Assembly: GCA_019232905.1 (NCBI GenBank)
Contig: JAFANA010000057.1
Coordinates: forward strand, 19,087-83,086
Length of the DNA stretch: 64,000 nucleotides
Direction of reading: 5' to 3'
Origin: Vulcanimicrobiota bacterium
GTDB lineage: Bacteria > Vulcanimicrobiota > Vulcanimicrobiia > Vulcanimicrobiales > Vulcanimicrobiaceae
This document shows positions 59,892 to 64,000 of this stretch, piece after piece (position 1 is the stretch's first letter; the number at the start of each line of letters is the position of its first letter). Made by a program: the position numbers and the translations under genes. The notes under the pieces were generated by a model. The model had not been told where the DNA came from. It did no database searches and worked only from the letters and a program-made list of their open reading frames with translations.

Positions 59892-61224
59892 CGCCGGCGT
59901 CCGCGAGTTGCGGATGCGGCATCAGTTCAGCGATGCGTTCGGCGAGATTGAGTTCGAACAATTCGTTCAGCATGCGCGCGTGCATCAACGCTTCGGCATG
60001 ATTGCTCGTCGCCTTTTCGCGGATCTTCGTGACGACCGAATGCAGCAGCTTTGAAACGATCGTCATCGACATGCCGGTGACGAGCATTTTTTCACGCTCG
60101 CTCAAGTCGGGACAGCGCGAGAAGACTCGTTCGAGCTCCTTCAAGCGAATCGCTTCGGCTTTTTGCGTGAGCGACGCAATCACGGGCACCGCGAGCCTCG
60201 ACCTGTACCATGAACCAAAGCGGTCGATGAATTCAGCGATGATTTCCTCGACCGCCGGGATCGCTTCGCGGCGGATGTCCAACTTCTCGTCGACGACGGT
60301 CTTCAGGCCGTCGATGTCGATCAGCGAGACGTTTGCAATGCCTGCGACGGTCGGATCGGCATCGCGCGGCACCGCAATGTCGATGATAAAAAGCGGACGA
60401 TCGGGACGGCGCTCCATCGCGCGCGCGACGTGATCGTGCGTCACGACGAAATGCGACGCGCCCGTCGACGTCACGACGATATCGGCGGCGGCGAGCGCGT
60501 CGACGATTCCGGGCATTTCGACGGCTTCACCGAAGCCGACTTCGGCGATCAATTCTTGCGCGCGCGAAATGCTCCGATTCGTAACGATGAGGTGATCGGC
60601 GCCTTCTTGCCGCAAGCGGCGCACGGCCGTGCGTCCCATCTTGCCTGCACCGATGACCACGACGGACGTTCCGTCGAGCGCACCGAGGCGCGCCTTCGCC
60701 GCTTCGATCGCAGCCGTTGCAATCGACGTCGACTCGTCGCCGATCGACGTCTGCGTGCGCGCATGTTTGCCGGCGTTGAGCGCTTCGCGGAACAAGCGAT
60801 GCAACGTGTGGCCGAGTGACTTGGCTTGTTGCGCTTCTATATACGCGTCTTTGACTTGTCCGAGGATCTCCGCTTCACCGATCAACATCGAATCGAGACC
60901 GGTCGAGACCCGGAAGAGATGTTCGATTGCCTGACGCCCGAGAAGCGTATACAGATACGAATCGAGGTCGTACCGATCGCGCACAGCGCCGTGACCGAAG
61001 TTGCCTAAGAAGCTGCGCAACTGCGAGACGCCCGCTTCGTAGTCGTCGATCTCGGCGTATATTTCGAGCCGCCCGCACGTTTGCAGCATCACGGCTTCTT
61101 TCACCGCTTCGTAATCGAGCAAAGCCGTTAATGCCTCAACGACGCGCGATGACGGAAACGCGTGACGCTCGCGCACTTCGACGGGTGCGGTTTGATGGGA
61201 GAGTCCCATGCAGACTAACGGCAC
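59884..61224 (-). CDS. hemA: Glutamyl-tRNA reductase
   Basis: A 446-aa enzyme reducing glutamyl-tRNA to glutamate-1-semialdehyde, the first step of C5 tetrapyrrole synthesis. MGLSHQTAPVEVRERHAF and the catalytic Cys in MLQTCGRLEIYAE begin the catalytic domain, FRVSTGLDSMLIGEAEILGQ follows, VVVIGAGKMGRTAVRRL is the NADPH domain, and a C-terminal helical dimerisation domain ends the protein. The usual TCNR reads TCGR. GTG 61224 shares a base with the rex stop (TAGTG), so rex and hemA are coupled; in-frame codons further upstream lie inside rex. Confidence 0.94.
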   Translation of the reverse strand: MPLVCMGLSHQTAPVEVRERHAFPSSRVVEALTALLDYEAVKEAVMLQTCGRLEIYAEIDDYEAGVSQLRSFLGNFGHGAVRDRYDLDSYLYTLLGRQAIEHLFRVSTGLDSMLIGEAEILGQVKDAYIEAQQAKSLGHTLHRLFREALNAGKHARTQTSIGDESTSIATAAIEAAKARLGALDGTSVVVIGAGKMGRTAVRRLRQEGADHLIVTNRSISRAQELIAEVGFGEAVEMPGIVDALAAADIVVTSTGASHFVVTHDHVARAMERRPDRPLFIIDIAVPRDADPTVAGIANVSLIDIDGLKTVVDEKLDIRREAIPAVEEIIAEFIDRFGSWYRSRLAVPVIASLTQKAEAIRLKELERVFSRCPDLSEREKMLVTGMSMTIVSKLLHSVVTKIREKATSNHAEALMHARMLNELFELNLAERIAELMPHPQLADAGDE

Positions 61225-61865
61225 TAGGCTTGTGCCTCGTCGGCGGCATCGACGGCAGTGAGCCAATGCGTAAGGATTGACATTTCACCGGCGAGATCGA
61301 TGTTGCGCACAATGACCGGCGCACGCAAATGCAACGTCGTCGGTGCGAAATTGAGAATCGCGCGAACGCCCGCAGACGCCAGGCGCTGCGCGCCGGCTTG
61401 TGCCGCGGCAGCGGGGACTGCGATCACGCCGATATTGCAGCCGGCGTCCTGCACGATGCGTTCCATTTCCGTGATGTCCGATACAACGATACCCTGCCAC
61501 GCCGTCCCGATGACGTCCGCCGCGCGGTCGAAGATCGCCGCAATCTTAAACCGAGACTCTCTAGAAGTGATGAAAGTTGCGAGTGCATGACCTAAGTAGC
61601 CGAAGCCGACGATGGCGACGCGCCAGTCGTGTTCCAATCCTAGAACCCAGGCGAGCTGCTCCACAAGCGGATTAATCGCATAGCCCTGGCCGCGACGGCC
61701 GAGCGCGCCGAGCGTCGAGAGGTCCTTGCGGATCTGAGTGCTGGTGATGGTGTGACCGAGCAGCGCCGCGAGACCATGTGAAGTAATAGTTGTCTTTCCT
61801 GCAGCCTGCGACTCACGCAACGCGCGGTGGTAGGCGTAGAGCCGCGGAATAGCCGGGTCGATCAT
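61224..61865 (-). CDS. rex: Redox-sensing repressor Rex
   Basis: A 213-aa NADH-responsive repressor. An N-terminal winged helix (TSHGLAALLGHTITSTQIRKD) recognises the operator. A Rossmann domain with VAIVGFGYLGHALA binds NADH/NAD+, and the C-terminal swapped helix completes the dimer. Rex blocks respiratory and fermentation genes until NADH rises. Being inside the heme operon, it may regulate this operon; no TTGTGAA-type operator is visible in the window, so the operator, if present, lies upstream of hemB. Confidence 0.93.
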   Translation of the reverse strand: MIDPAIPRLYAYHRALRESQAAGKTTITSHGLAALLGHTITSTQIRKDLSTLGALGRRGQGYAINPLVEQLAWVLGLEHDWRVAIVGFGYLGHALATFITSRESRFKIAAIFDRAADVIGTAWQGIVVSDITEMERIVQDAGCNIGVIAVPAAAAQAGAQRLASAGVRAILNFAPTTLHLRAPVIVRNIDLAGEMSILTHWLTAVDAADEAQA

Positions 61866-61873
61866 TTAGGGGC

Positions 61874-63181
61874 CTACGCCGTACCGACTCGCGCGCGAAT
61901 CTCGGAGAGGCTCGCATCGGCAGCGGCAAGCGTGCGCTCGACGTCGCGCGTAGTATGCGCGCTCGACACAAAGCCGGCCTCGAACTGCGAAGGAGCCAGA
62001 TAGACGCCGCGTTCCAGCATTGCGTGGAAGTACTTCGCGTAGAGCGACGTGTCCGACTTCATCGCAACCTCCAGATTGCGAACCGGCTCGTCGGCAAAGA
62101 AGAACCCGAACATCGAGCCCGCGTACGCGGTCGTGTGCGGCACGCCGTGCTTCGAAAAAATCTCGTGCAGCCCGTCGGCGAGCAGGCGCGTCAGAACTTC
62201 AAGGCGGTCATAAAGCGTGTTATCGTCGCGCACGAACTTGAGCGTCGCAATGCCCGCTGCCATCGCGAGCGGATTTCCCGACAGCGTACCCGCATGGAAC
62301 ACGGGACCTTCCGGCGTGAGATAGTTCATGATCTCCGCGCGTCCGCCGAATGCCCCGACGGGAAGCCCGCCGCCGATAACTTTCCCAAGCGTGGTGAGGT
62401 CGGGCATGATTCCGGTGCGTTCTTGCACGCCGCCGCGCGCGACGCGAAATCCCGTCATCACTTCGTCGAAAATCAACACGGCGCGATGCTGCGTGCATAA
62501 GTCACGAACGTGTTGCAAGTATCCGTCTTCCGGCAAAACCAGCCCCATGTTGCCGACGTACGGCTCGATAATCACGCCCGCAATCTCGTTGCCGTACTGT
62601 TCGAACGCTGCGGCGAGTGCTGCGGGATCGTTGTACGGAACGACGATCGTCTCCGATGCGGTACTCTTCGGAATGCCGGGAGAATTCGGAACGCCGAGCG
62701 TCAACGCGCTCGAGCCGGCTGCAATGAGAAACGCGTCGGCCGCGCCGTGGTAACAGCCGGCGAATTTAATGATGCGTTCGCGGCGCGTATATCCGCGCGC
62801 AAGGCGAATAGCATTCATCGTTGCTTCGGTTCCGCTCGACGTGAAACGTACGCGTTCGACGCTCGGAACCATGGCGACGATCAATTCCGCAAGTTCGCTT
62901 TCCGCTTCCGTCGGTGTACCGAACGAACTTCCGCGCGCAGCGGCGTTTTGAATTGCCTTCACCACCGCGGGGTGCGCGTGCCCGAGAATCAGTGGTCCCC
63001 ACGAGAGCACGTAATCGATGAACTCGTTGTCGTCGATATCGGTGATCGTCGCACCCGCTCCGCTCTTCATGAATACGGGCGAACCGCCCACGGCTTTGAA
63101 CGCGCGCACGGACGAATTCACGCCGCCCGGAATGACGTTTTTGGCGCGAGCGAAACCGGAAATTGAACGTTCGAACTTCAC
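61874..63181 (-). CDS. hemL: Glutamate-1-semialdehyde 2,1-aminomutase
   Basis: A 435-aa fold-type-I PLP enzyme that makes 5-aminolevulinate. GGVNSSVRAFKAVGGSPVFM, VRFTSSGTEATMNAIRLARG, CYHGAADAFLIAAGS, IFDEVMTGFRVARGG (PLP Asp), and the Schiff-base Lys in TTLGKVIGGGLPVGAFGG are all present. Length is normal. It lies 3 bp downstream of mobA and 8 bp upstream of rex. Confidence 0.96.
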   Translation of the reverse strand: MKFERSISGFARAKNVIPGGVNSSVRAFKAVGGSPVFMKSGAGATITDIDDNEFIDYVLSWGPLILGHAHPAVVKAIQNAAARGSSFGTPTEAESELAELIVAMVPSVERVRFTSSGTEATMNAIRLARGYTRRERIIKFAGCYHGAADAFLIAAGSSALTLGVPNSPGIPKSTASETIVVPYNDPAALAAAFEQYGNEIAGVIIEPYVGNMGLVLPEDGYLQHVRDLCTQHRAVLIFDEVMTGFRVARGGVQERTGIMPDLTTLGKVIGGGLPVGAFGGRAEIMNYLTPEGPVFHAGTLSGNPLAMAAGIATLKFVRDDNTLYDRLEVLTRLLADGLHEIFSKHGVPHTTAYAGSMFGFFFADEPVRNLEVAMKSDTSLYAKYFHAMLERGVYLAPSQFEAGFVSSAHTTRDVERTLAAADASLSEIRARVGTA

Positions 63182-63184
63182 GAA

Positions 63185-64000
<816 letters not shown>

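Overview
The window is about 64 kb of moderately high-GC bacterial chromosome, densely packed, with many ATGA/GTGA/TAATG start-stop overlaps and frequent GTG and TTG starts. No rRNA, tRNA, CRISPR array, insertion sequence or prophage was recognised. A TonB-like protein and lipoproteins with lipoboxes suggest a diderm. The gene mix (split transketolase, SpoIIE-type phosphatase with PAS repeats, YncE/phosphoesterase fusion, sortilin-like BNR proteins, S53 lipoprotein peptidase) recalls Candidatus Eremiobacterota (WPS-2) or Acidobacteriota-like soil lineages. That placement is an impression, not a phylogenetic result.

Layout. 0-7.1 kb: GGDEF/degenerate-EAL protein, HNH protein, two-subunit transketolase, large PAS-GAF-SpoIIE-HATPase sensor. 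7.2-9.9 kb: rpsO, acyl-CoA thioesterase, PDZ/multi-TM/GAF-like sensor. 9.8-15.7 kb: a divergon with ArsR-RidA-PhzF on the minus strand and aminotransferase, threonine/serine dehydratase, SDR, Rieske, HTH and DJ-1-like genes on the plus strand. 15.7-23.4 kb: a perfect 32-bp inverted repeat around a terminator, a nicotinate phosphoribosyltransferase operon with an ABC-like ATPase that lacks its ATPase motifs, then PolX, an alpha/beta hydrolase and a hybrid-like histidine kinase. 23.4-30.8 kb (minus): FdhD, NrfD-like membrane subunit, 4Fe-4S subunit, formate dehydrogenase alpha subunit and an oxalate/formate-type MFS carrier. The alpha subunit is one continuous reading frame interrupted by an in-frame UGA exactly where FdnG-type enzymes carry selenocysteine, with a perfect hairpin 11 nt downstream. 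I therefore read it as a selenoprotein, not a split gene. 30.9-35.2 kb: small membrane protein, FTR1/COG4280-like membrane protein, YncE/phosphoesterase, chromate transporter. 35.3-44.3 kb: branched-chain aminotransferase, two tandem 1031-aa BNR proteins, two tandem small secreted paralogues, a DUF1036 protein. 44.3-49.7 kb: a class-A-beta-lactamase-fold protein and a BMP-type nucleoside ABC transporter. 49.7-57.6 kb: DUF5069, arginase, TonB-like protein, glutaredoxin, methyltransferase, lipoproteins, S53 peptidase, and a hydrolase broken by an internal deletion and frameshift. 57.6-64 kb: a tetrapyrrole operon hemB-mobA-hemL-rex-hemA-cobA/hemD-DUF92.

How it fits together. The formate block is a nearly complete respiratory module: formate or oxalate carrier, Mo/W-bisMGD selenoenzyme, electron-transfer subunit, membrane quinone-site subunit and the FdhD sulfurtransferase. 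mobA in the heme operon would provide the guanine-dinucleotide step of the same cofactor, and Rex in that operon would link tetrapyrrole supply to NADH/NAD+. In the 10-15 kb divergon, RidA is placed to remove the reactive enamines that the neighbouring PLP dehydratase releases. A dispersed palindromic repeat containing GTCATCCTGA occurs at four intergenic places, with compensatory changes in its hairpin.
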